Assembly (NCBI GenBank): GCA_046328115.1
Contig: JAXLXE010000002.1
Location: forward strand, 496,001 to 560,000
Direction: 5' to 3'
From: JAXLXE01 sp046328115
GTDB taxonomy: Bacteria > Chloroflexota > UBA6077 > JACCZL01
Length of the DNA stretch: 64,000 bases
Below are positions 1-8,594 of this stretch, piece by piece; the stretch's first letter is position 1; the number at the start of each line of letters is the position of its first letter. The position numbers and the translations under genes were made by a program. The notes under the pieces are model-generated. The model had not been told where the DNA came from and made no database searches. It saw nothing but the letters and a program-made list of their open reading frames with translations.

Positions 1-989
1 AGCACGAGCACGGGCGTCAGGCCGTAGCGTTCCTGGGGCCGCTCGGGGACGATGGCCACGGCGTGGACCCAGGGCAGGATCAGTGCGGACCAGAGTAGCA
101 GGTGCTCCAGCGGGGCCTGTCGGGCCGCCAGCAGCGTGCCTGCCACCGCCAGCGCCAGCAGCAGGCCGCGTCCGTCAACGAGCATCCTGCCGTAGAACCG
201 GAACGGCACGCCCTCCAGGTGGGGGCTGAAGTACTCCGCCACCTCACCAGCGCTGCCGGCCAGGGTGGGTGACCGCAGGGTGAGGACCAGTACGGCCAGC
301 ACCAGCGCACCGACGCCGGCCACGGCCAGCGGCAGCACGACAGTGGCCAACCCCGCGCGACGCCACGCCAGCCCGGCGCACATCACGGCGAGCGGCACGA
401 ACAGGAACACCCCAAGCTCGTGGGCAAACATGGTGAGCGCCACGCATGCGCCGGCCGCCGCGGCGTCCCGCCGTTGCCCACTGTCGAGCGCGCGCAGCAT
501 GAACAGCAGCGCCAGGGCGTACACGAGCACGTAGACCGAGTAGAGCCAGGCGATCCGCGACCAGACCACCAGCGGGGCGTAGGCGGCGACGAACGCGGCG
601 GCGAACAGGGCGCCCACCGTCCCGCCCGTCCGAGCGCCCAGGGCAAAGACGACCGGCACCAGCGCGATGCCGGCCAGCACGCTGGGCAGCCGGGCGGCCA
701 GGTCGCTGGCGCCGGCCAGTGCCAGCGAGGCGGCCACGGGGTAGGCCGCCAGCAGGCCGCGGGTGTAGAGCCAGCCGGTCTCCATCCGCGGCAGGCCAGT
801 CTGCAGGATCCCGCGCGCGGCCAGGGCCAGGCGCGCCTCGTCCACGGAGAGCGTGCCGTCCCAGCCGCTCAGCCCCTCCAGCCGCAGCCAGGCCGCGCCG
901 GCCGTCAGGAGCAGGAGCGCGCACGCCACGACGGCCTGCGCGAGGACAGCACGGCTTGCTGGGTGAGGTTCGCCGCGTGGCTCGATCAT
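1..989 (-). CDS. GT-C (ArnT/PMT-like) membrane glycosyltransferase, 3' end outside window
   Basis: An open frame of about 329 codons runs from ATG at 989 off the left edge, so the C-terminus is missing. The product is a multi-pass membrane protein: the first hydrophobic helix lies at about residues 14-34, followed by Asp50-Glu51 in LSVDEARLALAARG, which is the acidic pair in the first periplasmic loop of lipid-linked-sugar-dependent GT-C enzymes. Repeated Ala/Leu/Val helices follow. Such proteins move sugars from polyprenyl-phosphate carriers outside the membrane. Codon use and hydrophobicity pick this frame over the long antisense frames. The acceptor is unknown. Several other GT-C-like proteins occur at 10704-17244 and 26210-27700. 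Confidence 0.8.
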   Translation of the reverse strand, partial: MIEPRGEPHPASRAVLAQAVVACALLLLTAGAAWLRLEGLSGWDGTLSVDEARLALAARGILQTGLPRMETGWLYTRGLLAAYPVAASLALAGASDLAARLPSVLAGIALVPVVFALGARTGGTVGALFAAAFVAAYAPLVVWSRIAWLYSVYVLVYALALLFMLRALDSGQRRDAAAAGACVALTMFAHELGVFLFVPLAVMCAGLAWRRAGLATVVLPLAVAGVGALVLAVLVLTLRSPTLAGSAGEVAEYFSPHLEGVPFRFYGRMLVDGRGLLLALAVAGTLLAARQAPLEHLLLWSALILPWVHAVAIVPERPQERYGLTPVLV

Positions 990-1040
990 CGCGCGGAGAG
1001 GATCGCGGGTCAGCCGCGCCATTGGCAACGGCCCCCGCCC

Positions 1041-1115
1041 TGGTACGCCCGGAGGGACTCGAACCCCCGCATCTGGCTCCGGAGGCCAGCGCTCTATCCA
1101 CTGAGCTACGGGCGC
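1041..1115 (-). tRNA. tRNA-Arg (anticodon CCG), CCA encoded
   Basis: The reverse complement folds as a cloverleaf: the acceptor GCGCCCG pairs with CGGGCGT (one G-U pair), the anticodon stem CTGGC/GCCAG encloses the loop CTCCGGA with anticodon CCG, and the T-arm contains GTTCGAGTC. The discriminator base is A and the 3' CCA is present in the DNA. It lies 52 bp upstream of the membrane glycosyltransferase start on the same strand. Confidence 0.95.
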
Positions 1116-1239
1116 GTGTCTTCTCAGTGTAAGCGGCGGGCGCGGCGCCCCGCAATCGGCGCGGCGTTGGCGGGGGTGATTCATGGGGCCTGGTGGCTGG
1201 GGTGATGCACGGGCGGCGGAGGGGGCGCTGGTGGGGAGA

Positions 1240-1261
1240 GGGCGAGGCACGCCTCGCGCCC
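1240..1261. repeat. imperfect palindrome, REP-like
   Basis: GGGCGAGGCACGCCTCGCGCCC is a near-perfect inverted repeat (a GC-rich stem with a two-base bulge) in the 215-bp gap between tRNA-Arg and the PIP synthase gene. It lacks a T-run, so it is not a typical terminator for the minus-strand lipid operon, although it sits just past that operon's end. Similar GC-rich palindromes are common dispersed repeats in some Chloroflexota and cyanobacteria. I saw no second copy in this window. Confidence 0.4.
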
Positions 1262-1330
1262 TACCATTGCACTGTTGCGTTGTGATGGGCGGGACAGCGG
1301 CGGGCGTGGCGGCCCGCAATCGATGCGAAG

Positions 1331-1960
1331 CTATCCGCGGCGGGAGGTCTCGTCGAACGTCCGGGCCACGTGGCGCATCCGCTGCCAGGCGGTGTAGTTG
1401 GTCAGGACGGCCAGCGCCACCAGTACCGCCACGAGCACGGCCATTGGCATTGGCAGCAGCGGGAGGCCGGCCAGGATCATGCCGATGCCCAGCACCACGA
1501 TGCGCTCCGGCCGCTGTAGCCAGCCGACCTCACAGTTGATACCCAGGCCCTCCGCCCGCGCGCGACAGTAGCTGACCATGAAGGAGCCGATGAGCGCGCA
1601 GCCGGTGGCCAGCAGCCCCACCGAGTCGTCCTGCCCGGCAAACCAGACCAGCAGCCCCACGAAGACCACACCCTCCGAGTAGCGGTCCAGCACGGAGTCC
1701 AGGAAGGCGCCGTAGCGCCCGGCCGTGCCGGCCGCCCGGGCCACGGCGCCGTCCAGGAAGTCCAGCGCGTTGACGATGAGGAACAGCACGCCGCCCACCA
1801 GCATCCAGCCCTGGGCGACGATGACCGCGGCCACCACGTTCAGCAGGAAGCCGGCGTAGGTCAGCCAGTTAGCCTGGATGCCCAGGCGCACGCAGGCCAC
1901 CGCCAGCGGCTGCACGGCTTCCCGGAACCCGGCCTTCACGGCGCTCATGTCAGAGATCAT
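1331..1960 (-). CDS. CDP-alcohol phosphatidyltransferase, phosphatidylinositol-phosphate synthase type
   Basis: A 209-aa membrane enzyme with the full CDP-alcohol phosphotransferase motif: D67xxD70-G71xxAR...G84xxxD88xxxD92, read from NALDFLDGAVAR and GAFLDSVLDR. Family members join CDP-diacylglycerol to an alcohol; with an inositol-phosphate synthase in the same operon, the likely alcohol is inositol 1-phosphate, giving phosphatidylinositol phosphate at the membrane. About five to six hydrophobic helices are visible. An AGGA box overlapping the upstream TAG stop precedes ATG 1960; ATG 1948 is an alternative start. It is the last gene of the operon. Phosphatidylglycerophosphate synthase is the alternative assignment, made less likely by the neighbours. 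Confidence 0.85.
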   Translation of the reverse strand: MISDMSAVKAGFREAVQPLAVACVRLGIQANWLTYAGFLLNVVAAVIVAQGWMLVGGVLFLIVNALDFLDGAVARAAGTAGRYGAFLDSVLDRYSEGVVFVGLLVWFAGQDDSVGLLATGCALIGSFMVSYCRARAEGLGINCEVGWLQRPERIVVLGIGMILAGLPLLPMPMAVLVAVLVALAVLTNYTAWQRMRHVARTFDETSRRG

Positions 1961-1966
1961 GCTGTC

Positions 1967-3181
1967 CTATCGGGCCAACCGTCGGGCGACTCCGCCGATT
2001 CGGCGCCAGCGCGAAAGCGTCCTGGGCGCGGCCGCCTGGGCGTCCACTGGCACACGGGCTGCCGCGGTCGATGCCGCCAGCGCGTACGTCCGCTCCACCT
2101 CGCTCGCCACGCTCTCCCAATCATAACGGCGCGCGGTGGTCTGACCGCCCCGGCCTAGCTCAATTCTCAGGTCACGATCGGCCAACAGCGACTCGATGGC
2201 CCCCGCCAGCGACTCCGGATCCCGCGGGGGCACCAGCAGCCCTTCGCGGCCGTGGTGCACGACCTCGCTGTAACCTGGGATGCGGGAGGCGACGACCGGT
2301 CGGCCGGACGCCATGGCCTCCAGCAGCACGATGCCGAAGCTCTCCTGCCCGGTGGACGGCGCGCAGAAGACGTCCGCCGTCTGGTAGTAGCGGGGTAGAT
2401 CCCGCGCGGAGACGTAGCCGGTGAAGACTACCTCTGGCCAGCCGCGCGCTTCTACGTGGCGGCGGTACTGGTCCACGGGACGGCCGCTGCCGCCCACCAC
2501 GACCAGGCGAGCGTTGGGAAAGCCTCGGCGCACCCGCTCCCACGCGTCCAGCAGCACGGCCAGGCCCTTGCGCTTCTCCGGCCGCCCCACGAACAGCACG
2601 TTGAGCTTGCCATCGGCCAGGTCTGGCAGCGGGCAGCGCGGCGCGGCGAAGCGCTCGAAATCGATCCCGTTGGGGATCACCTGGTAGTCGCCGGGAAACC
2701 AGCGCCCCACGAAGGAGCGCGCCACGCCGGACACGGCGATCCGTCCGTGCAGCTTCCGCGCGAACGGCCGCAGCATGGGCCGCGCGTAGAAGTAGCCGAG
2801 CCCGCTGGCGTTGTACGCGTGGAAGGTTCCCACGTTCACGGCCCGCGAGTGCCGCAATACCGTGAGCGGGAGCGCCGGCATCAGCGGCTCGTGGAGATGG
2901 ATCACGTCAAAAGCGTGGGCCGCCAGCAGCCGCTTCACGCGCAGGTAGCCGGCCATGGGCAGCGTGATCCGGGCCACCGAGCCGTTTGCCGGAACGGGCA
3001 CCACGCCGCCAACGCGGTGCACCCACGGGCTCTCCACGTCCAGCCGCGACGCGCTGGACAGCGGCGCGATCACATGGACTTCGTTGCCGCGCTCGCGCAG
3101 CCGCGCGGCCAGGTTGCGCACGTGCTCGGTGACACCGCCCGGGTGGGCGTAGTCATAGGGAGAGACCAGCGCGACTTTCAT
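1967..3181 (-). CDS. GT4 family glycosyltransferase, PimA-like phosphatidylinositol mannosyltransferase
   Basis: A 404-aa GT-B fold retaining glycosyltransferase. The N-terminus MKVALVSPYDYAHPGGVTEH carries the glycine-rich acceptor loop seen in PimA. The C-terminal nucleotide-sugar half has VGRPEKRKGL and the E-x7-E signature QESFGIVLLEAM. PimA puts the first mannose from GDP-mannose on phosphatidylinositol on the cytoplasmic face. The start at 3181 gives the canonical N-terminus and lies 5 bp after the upstream stop, behind a GGGGGTG box; an upstream in-frame extension overlapping the preceding gene is less likely. It lies between the acyltransferases and the PIP synthase, the actinobacterial order of PI-mannoside genes. 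Mannose specificity is inferred from context. Confidence 0.82.
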   Translation of the reverse strand: MKVALVSPYDYAHPGGVTEHVRNLAARLRERGNEVHVIAPLSSASRLDVESPWVHRVGGVVPVPANGSVARITLPMAGYLRVKRLLAAHAFDVIHLHEPLMPALPLTVLRHSRAVNVGTFHAYNASGLGYFYARPMLRPFARKLHGRIAVSGVARSFVGRWFPGDYQVIPNGIDFERFAAPRCPLPDLADGKLNVLFVGRPEKRKGLAVLLDAWERVRRGFPNARLVVVGGSGRPVDQYRRHVEARGWPEVVFTGYVSARDLPRYYQTADVFCAPSTGQESFGIVLLEAMASGRPVVASRIPGYSEVVHHGREGLLVPPRDPESLAGAIESLLADRDLRIELGRGGQTTARRYDWESVASEVERTYALAASTAAARVPVDAQAAAPRTLSRWRRIGGVARRLAR

Positions 3182-3185
3182 CCGC

Positions 3186-4133
3186 TCACACCCCCAGGTG
3201 CGTCCTTGTCCCGGCGCACGGGAGCGCACACGCACCCACGCTCTCTCCCGTTGTTCCCAGGCCCGCCGGGGCCCACACGTCCTGAAACACGCTCCACTGC
3301 CGCGGATGCCGCGCGATGTGCGGCTCCGCTCGGGCGATTACCCTTTGCGTCAGAGCCACGGCGCCACGCGGGGCCGCTCCTGCACAGTGTAGCCGGATCG
3401 GCTCACCCATGATCCCGTCAAGTAGGCCGTCTGGGCGGCGGATCACCACGCCGGGGAGGATGGGCGCACCGGACCGCATGGCGAGGACGGCCGCGCCCAC
3501 GGGCAGCCGGGCCGGCCGACCGAAGAACTGAACCGGCCGCCCGCCGCCGGTCACGTCGCGGTCCACCATCAAACCCACGACCTCGTTGCGCCCGAGGCAG
3601 GCCAGAAGCTGGGCCGGCGTTCCGCTCTCGATGGGAAGCGCCCGGATCCCCAGGCCAGATCGCAGCCGCGCGGTGACGGCCAGCGACCGGGCAGACCCCA
3701 CGCGCTCCACCGGCGCGGTGAAGGGAACGCCGCGGCAAGGGAACAACTGGGCGCCCACGATGGCCGCGCTGAAGTGGATCTGGGCCACGATGGCGCCGCG
3801 CCCCTCGGCCAGCACGCCCTCCAGATGCTCCCAGCCCCGCACCACGAATCGCCGCTCCACGTCTTCACACCGCGTGGCGGCCAGCGCCAGCAGGTCCAGG
3901 TAGGCCCAGGCGCCGAACTGGAAGGTGCCGCGCACGGCACTGGCCCAGGCGGCGTCGCGGCGTCCCATCACCTGGGCCAGGTTTCGCCCCACCGCGGCGC
4001 GTCCTTCGCGGGCACGTAGCCAGGCCAGATCGCCGGCAAAACGCGAGAGCCGCCGCGCGTCAGACTGGCTCAGCGCGTGCGCAGCCCGCCCCACGGCGCT
4101 CGCGCCCAGCCAGTCCCAGTCCACCCCGCTCAC
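3186..4133 (-). CDS. LpxL/HtrB-family acyltransferase paralog with altered catalytic motif
   Basis: About 315 aa and related in layout to the upstream acyltransferase: both have the lysophospholipid-acyltransferase-like core and a paired late motif (VGLMVDRDVTGGG here, LALVVDRPLASGG upstream). The family's catalytic H-x4-D/E appears as HFSAAI at about residue 120, so the acidic residue is replaced by Ile; the upstream paralog keeps HFGNFD. It may be catalytically altered or a partner subunit. The GTG at 4133 overlaps the upstream TGA as GTGA, implying coupled translation; an ATG at 4178 would overlap the upstream gene by 49 bp and is less likely. Its stop is 4 bp from the GT4 start. Confidence 0.75.
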   Translation of the reverse strand: MSGVDWDWLGASAVGRAAHALSQSDARRLSRFAGDLAWLRAREGRAAVGRNLAQVMGRRDAAWASAVRGTFQFGAWAYLDLLALAATRCEDVERRFVVRGWEHLEGVLAEGRGAIVAQIHFSAAIVGAQLFPCRGVPFTAPVERVGSARSLAVTARLRSGLGIRALPIESGTPAQLLACLGRNEVVGLMVDRDVTGGGRPVQFFGRPARLPVGAAVLAMRSGAPILPGVVIRRPDGLLDGIMGEPIRLHCAGAAPRGAVALTQRVIARAEPHIARHPRQWSVFQDVWAPAGLGTTGESVGACALPCAGTRTHLGV

Positions 4134-4996
4134 TCGCCGCCGCTCGGTCCAGGCCACATCCGGCGAAGCATGTACCACTCTTCCGGGCGCTGGCGGATCA
4201 TGGCTTCCAGGGCGTGGAAAACCCGATCCGTGACGCCCTGCCCATCCGTCCCTTGGGGCAGCTTGATGGGGGAGAGTACTCCGCGGTAACGGTTGCCCAC
4301 GCGGTTCACCCGTGCCAGCAGGAGCTTTGCCCCGGTCGCCGCCACGATCCGGCCGGCGCCGCCGGGCACCCGTGCCGTGCGTCCGAAGAAGTCAACCTCC
4401 ACACCGCCGCTCGCCAGCGGGCGGTCCACGACCAGCGCCAACACCTCGTTGTCACGGGGTGTCTGGTACATCGCGCGGGCATCTGTCTCCATCCGCAGCG
4501 CTCGCAGCCCCATGCGTTGCCTGATCGCCTGGACTCTACGGTCCCAGGCCGGTGGCTGGAGCGTCTCCACCACGGCGCTGATGGGATAGCCCCGGCCGGC
4601 CAGCGCGGCCACGCCCAGATCAAAGTTGCCGAAGTGGGCCGTGACCATGACCACGCCACGGCCCGCCCGCAGCCCGGCGTCCAGGTGCTCCAGGCCAGAC
4701 ACGTCGATGGCCGCCTGCCGCTGGCGGGCGTCCGCGCCGGACAGCCAGGCGACCCCGACCAGGTAGCGCGCGTAGTTGGCGAAGACCCGGCCGAGCGCCC
4801 GCTCCACGTCCGCCTTGGTCGCGCCGGGACCCAGCACGACGCGCAGGTTCTCCGCCGCCCGCTGCCGATGGCCTGGCCACGCGCGCGCCAGCACGGGGCC
4901 CAGGCGATCGGCGCAGGCCAGGGCCAGCGGCAGCGGCAGGCCGCGGAGCACGGCCGTGCCCAGCACGTGGCACGCGACGATCGCGCGCCCGTCCAC
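4130..4996 (-). CDS. LpxL/HtrB-family acyltransferase, PatA-like
   Basis: A 288-aa protein with the catalytic H-x4-D motif intact (TAHFGNFDLG, near residue 120) and a following glycine-rich acyl-acceptor region. Homologs acylate lipid A in Gram-negatives and the mannose of PI-mannosides (PatA) in actinobacteria; no LPS genes are visible here and the operon makes inositol lipids, so acyl transfer to a PI-mannoside is the likely role, on the cytoplasmic membrane face. GTG at 4996 follows a strong AGGAGG box by about 6 bases. The gene lies 30 bp downstream of the inositol-phosphate synthase. A second, degenerate paralog follows directly. Confidence 0.82.
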   Translation of the reverse strand: MDGRAIVACHVLGTAVLRGLPLPLALACADRLGPVLARAWPGHRQRAAENLRVVLGPGATKADVERALGRVFANYARYLVGVAWLSGADARQRQAAIDVSGLEHLDAGLRAGRGVVMVTAHFGNFDLGVAALAGRGYPISAVVETLQPPAWDRRVQAIRQRMGLRALRMETDARAMYQTPRDNEVLALVVDRPLASGGVEVDFFGRTARVPGGAGRIVAATGAKLLLARVNRVGNRYRGVLSPIKLPQGTDGQGVTDRVFHALEAMIRQRPEEWYMLRRMWPGPSGGE

Positions 4997-5026
4997 GGCT
5001 ACCTCCTGCCGACGAGACCGGCGATG

Positions 5027-6157
5027 CTAGCCTTCCGAGTCGCCATCCGCCTCGGTGGCGCCCCCGACGACGGACTGCGGTCGACCCTCGTCACGGATGA
5101 ACGACTCCACCAGCTCGCGCGCCACGTCATCCGAGTGCTGGATGGGCGGCGACTTCATGAAGTACGCGGACGGCCCCTCCAGCGTACCGGAGATGTCCCG
5201 ATCCAGCGCCAGCTTGGCGCAGCGAACCGCGTCTATGACGACGCCGGCGGAGTTGGGGCTGTCCCACACCTCCAGCTTGAGCTCGATGTTGAGCGGCACG
5301 TCGCCGAAGGAGCGGCCCTCCATGCGGATGTAGGCCCATTTGCGGTCTTCCAGCCACGGCACGAAGTCGCTGGGGCCGATGTACACGTTGTCCGCGCCCA
5401 CGTCGTAGTCGAGCTGGGAGGTGACGGCGTTGGTCTTTGAGATCTTCTTGGACTCCAGGCGCGCCCGCTCTAGCATGTTGAAGAAGTCCATGTTGCCGCC
5501 CACGTTGAGCTGGCTGGTGCGCTCCAGCTTCACGCCGCGGTCCTGGAACAGGCGGGTGAGCACGCGGTGGGTGATGGTGGCGCCCACCTGGGACTTGATG
5601 TCGTCGCCGATGATGGGCAGGTTGTGGTCCTTGAAGCGATTCTGCCAGTACGCCTCCCGACCAATGAAGACGGGGATGCAGTTCACGAACGCGCAGCCGG
5701 CGGCCAGGATCTGCTCCACGTACCACTTGGTAGCGGTCTCGCTGCCCACCGGCAGGTAGTTCACCACCACGTCCGTCTGGGTCTCGCGAAGGATCCGCAC
5801 GATGTCTGAGGTCTGACCGGGCGCCTTGGTGATCTTCTGCTGGAGGTAGTGCCCCAGGCCGTCGTGGGTCATGCCGCGGGAGACGGGCACGTTGAGCTTG
5901 GGGATGTCCCGGCAGAAGACGATGGTGTTGTTCGGCGGCTGGAAGATGGCCTCCGAGAGGTCTTTGCCCACCTTGTTGGCATCGATGTCAAAGGCGGCGG
6001 TGAACTCGATATCGCGGATGCGGTAGCCGCCCAGGTTGGCGTGCATCAGCCCGGGAATTGCCTCCGCGTCCCCCACGTTGCGGTAGTAGTGCACGCCCTG
6101 CACCAGCGCGGAAGCGCAATTCCCCACCCCAATGATCGCGACCTTCACAGCGCCCAT
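5027..6157 (-). CDS. ino1: inositol-1-phosphate synthase (Ino1)
   Basis: A 376-aa NAD-dependent cyclase/isomerase that converts glucose 6-phosphate to inositol 1-phosphate. The start is the Rossmann segment VAIIGVGNCASALVQG; later signatures typical of the actinobacterial enzyme include NYLPVGSE, DDIKSQVGATITHR, LNVGGNMDFFNML, ESKKISKT and KLEVWDSPNSAGV. ATG 6157 is preceded by GAGGTGA, and the upstream in-frame extension translates this very ribosome site, so the longer form starting at 6250 is unlikely. It heads the minus-strand inositol lipid operon and is divergent from prfB, so 6158-6283 should hold both promoters. Confidence 0.95.
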   Translation of the reverse strand: MGAVKVAIIGVGNCASALVQGVHYYRNVGDAEAIPGLMHANLGGYRIRDIEFTAAFDIDANKVGKDLSEAIFQPPNNTIVFCRDIPKLNVPVSRGMTHDGLGHYLQQKITKAPGQTSDIVRILRETQTDVVVNYLPVGSETATKWYVEQILAAGCAFVNCIPVFIGREAYWQNRFKDHNLPIIGDDIKSQVGATITHRVLTRLFQDRGVKLERTSQLNVGGNMDFFNMLERARLESKKISKTNAVTSQLDYDVGADNVYIGPSDFVPWLEDRKWAYIRMEGRSFGDVPLNIELKLEVWDSPNSAGVVIDAVRCAKLALDRDISGTLEGPSAYFMKSPPIQHSDDVARELVESFIRDEGRPQSVVGGATEADGDSEG

Positions 6158-6283
6158 GTGCACCGTCACCTCGAAGCGTTGACCGGTCAGGCCCCTGCCG
6201 ATCTGCACGCGGCACCGGCCTGGGACGTGGTAGAACACCCCAGACGGCACCCCACGAAGACGCTACCCAAAGGATCCGCCACC

Positions 6284-7403
6284 GTGCAAGAAACCAGGAA
6301 TGAGCTAGCAACCCTCCAGGCCCGGATCGCCGGCATCCTGGAGCGTCTTTGACGCGCCTGGTAAACAGCGGCGCATCGCGGAGCTAGAGAAGCAGTCCTC
6401 TTCGCCCGGATTCTGGGATGACACGGAGCAGGCGCAGCGTGTCATGAAGGAGCTGGCGGGCGTTCGCGACGCCATCACACCGTGGCTTGAGCTGTCCAGC
6501 CGTGTGGAGGATGCCCAGGTCCTGCTGGATCTGGCCGCCGAGGCTGACGACGAGGACAGCGCCACCGAGGCGGCCACCGAGACGGCGCGGCTGGCGAAGC
6601 GGCTGGAGGAGCTGGAGTTCGAGCTGGTGCTGTCTGGCGAGTATGACCGTAACAACGCCATCCTGGCGGTCCACGCCGGGACGGGCGGCACGGAGGCCCA
6701 GGACTGGGCGGATATGCTGCTGCGGATGTACCTGCGCTGGGCCGAGCGGCGCGGCTTCAAGACGGAGCTGCTGGACCGGAGCGAGGGTGAAGAGGCGGGC
6801 ATCAAGAGCGCGGCCGCGTCCATCAAGGGTCTGCACGCCTACGGCTACCTGAAGAGCGAGCGCGGGACCCACCGGCTGGTCAGGACATCGCCATTCGACT
6901 CCGCCCACCGCCGGCACACCTCGTTTGCCAAGGTGGAGGTGATGCCCGAGGTGGAGGGTGACATCGAGATCGAGATCCGACCCGAGGACGTGAAGCTGGA
7001 CATGTTCCGCTCTGGCGGACCCGGCGGGCAAAACGTGAACAAGGTGAGCACGGCCGTGCGGCTGACGCATACGCCCACGGGGATCGTGGTGGCCTGCCAG
7101 ACGGAGCGGTCGCAGCTCCAGAACCGCGAGACGGCCATGATGATGCTGCGCTCCAAGCTACTGGAGATGGAGCTGGAGAAGCGCGAGGCAGAGCAGGCGG
7201 CCATCCGCGGCGCGCACGTGGAGGCGAGCTGGGGCACCCAGATCCGCCACTACATCCTGCACCCGTACAAGCTGGTGAAGGACGAGCGGACCGCCGTGGA
7301 GACCAGCGACGCCAACGCGGTGCTGGACGGCGAGGTGGACGAGTTCATGCGGGCGTATCTCTCGTGGTCGGTGGGACGGGAGGCCGGCGCCGCGGCCAGT
7401 TAG
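6284..7403 (+). CDS. prfB: peptide chain release factor 2, with programmed +1 frameshift
   Basis: RF2 terminates translation at UGA and UAA. The gene is split: 22 codons from GTG 6284 (VQETRNELATLQ...) end at an in-frame TGA at 6350-6352, and the rest continues in the +1 frame from 6351 (bases 6284-6349 joined to 6351-7403), giving 372 aa, close to the usual RF2 length. The downstream part has the RF2 anticodon-like SPF (RTSPFDSAHRR) and the catalytic GGQ (SGGPGGQNVNKVST). AGGA at 6271-6274 supports the GTG start. The frameshift makes RF2 regulate itself: low RF2 favours the shift. It is monocistronic and divergent from ino1. Confidence 0.95.
6339..6353 (+). promoter_or_regulatory. RF2 +1 programmed frameshift site
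   Basis: TGGAG (6339-6343), a Shine-Dalgarno-like stimulator, is followed after exactly three bases by CTT TGA C (6347-6353), the same arrangement as the classical bacterial prfB site. The peptidyl-tRNA on CTT slips one base forward to TTT and the ribosome continues at GAC, bypassing the TGA that RF2 itself reads. Confidence 0.93.
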
Positions 7404-7525
7404 GCGGCCTTCGCGCGCGCGGTCGCGCGACAGGTTACGTCGCGCCCTTGGCGGCCATCCCTACGCCTCATCTGGGGTCGTTATCTCCTGCGAGGAGGAG
7501 TGCGCCATAGGGTGCACGGCGACCC

Positions 7526-8551
7526 ATGCAGCTCACCGAGGGCATCTCCGCGGTTATCCCCGTCTATAACAGCTCCGGCACCCTCGAGCCGCTGATGGCG
7601 CGCCTGGAGCGCTGCCTCGCCGCCCTGTCCCCCTCGTTCGAGATCATCCTGGTCAACGACGGCAGCCGCGACGATAGCTGGTCCGTCATCACCAGCCTGT
7701 CCGAGCGTTACGGCTGCCTGCGCGGCATCAACCTGATGCGCAACTACGGCCAGCACAACGCGCTGCTGGTGGGCATTCAGCAGGCGCGGTTCGATACCAC
7801 GGTGACGCTGGACGACGATCTCCAGAACCCGCCGGAGGAGATGGGCAAGCTCATCGAGAAGCTCCGCGAGGGCTACGACGTGGTCTACGGCACGCCCGCC
7901 CGCGAGAGCCACGGACTCTGGCGCGATCTGGCCTCACAGGCCACCAAGCTGGCGCTCCAGAGCGCGATGGGCGCGGAGACGGCGCGGAACGTGAGCGCCT
8001 ACCGCGCGTTCCGCACCCAGGTCCGCGAGGGCTTCCGACAGTACAGCAGCCCGGACGTCTCCATCGACGTACTGCTGACGTGGGCGACCACGAAGTTCGC
8101 CGCGATCCCGGTCCGCCAGGACGCGCGCGCGGTGGGAGTCTCGAACTACACGGTCCGCCGCCTGATCACCCACGCGCTGAACATGACGACTGGGTTCAGC
8201 ATGCTGCCCCTGCAGCTTGCCAGCGTGGTGGGCTTCGCCTTCACGACGTTCGGGCTAGCGATCCTGGCGTACGTCGTGGTCCGGTACTTTACGGTGAGCC
8301 AGGGTGTGCCTGGCTTCCCCTTCCTGGCCTCGATGATCGCGATCTTCTCCGGCGCCCAGCTCTTTGCGCTGGGGATCATCGGCGAGTACCTGGCGCGAAT
8401 GTACTTCCGCAACATGGGTCGCCCGTACGCGGTGATCCGCCAGACCGTGGACCAGACCATTGACCAGGCCGTTGCTCCGGAGTCGCTCGATCGGCTCCGG
8501 ACGGCAGCTACCACCGAGCAGACCGCCATCCGCAGGGCTGGCGCCGCATGA
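7526..8551 (+). CDS. GT2 polyprenyl-phosphate glycosyltransferase (GtrB/ArnC type)
   Basis: A 341-aa protein: an N-terminal GT-A domain with IPVYNSSGT, the VNDGSRDDS nucleotide-binding segment and the metal-binding acidic run TLDDDLQNPPEE, then two C-terminal membrane helices (about residues 230-255 and 265-290) typical of the dolichol-phosphate-mannose/GtrB/ArnC group. These enzymes load a sugar onto undecaprenyl phosphate at the inner membrane face, supplying GT-C enzymes such as those at 10704-17244. An in-frame TAG shortly upstream fixes ATG 7526 as the first start. The next gene, a sugar aminotransferase, starts 43 bp downstream and suggests the donor may be a 4-amino sugar nucleotide, as for ArnC. 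Confidence 0.85.
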   Translation: MQLTEGISAVIPVYNSSGTLEPLMARLERCLAALSPSFEIILVNDGSRDDSWSVITSLSERYGCLRGINLMRNYGQHNALLVGIQQARFDTTVTLDDDLQNPPEEMGKLIEKLREGYDVVYGTPARESHGLWRDLASQATKLALQSAMGAETARNVSAYRAFRTQVREGFRQYSSPDVSIDVLLTWATTKFAAIPVRQDARAVGVSNYTVRRLITHALNMTTGFSMLPLQLASVVGFAFTTFGLAILAYVVVRYFTVSQGVPGFPFLASMIAIFSGAQLFALGIIGEYLARMYFRNMGRPYAVIRQTVDQTIDQAVAPESLDRLRTAATTEQTAIRRAGAA

Positions 8552-8594
8552 GCGACTGCATGGACAGGCGCATGAGAAAAAGTCGGGGTGCAGC

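Noticed and set aside
420..1205. Long plus-strand frames over the left edge (420-1205, 719-1132) and minus-strand 244-1155
   Set aside because: Composition is Arg/Gly/Pro-rich; the frame starting at 989 gives a proper membrane glycosyltransferase, and the others run across tRNA-Arg.
4214..5440. 408-codon plus-strand frame opposite the acyltransferase and ino1 genes
   Set aside because: Low-complexity His/Gln/Arg composition; both minus-strand genes are well supported.
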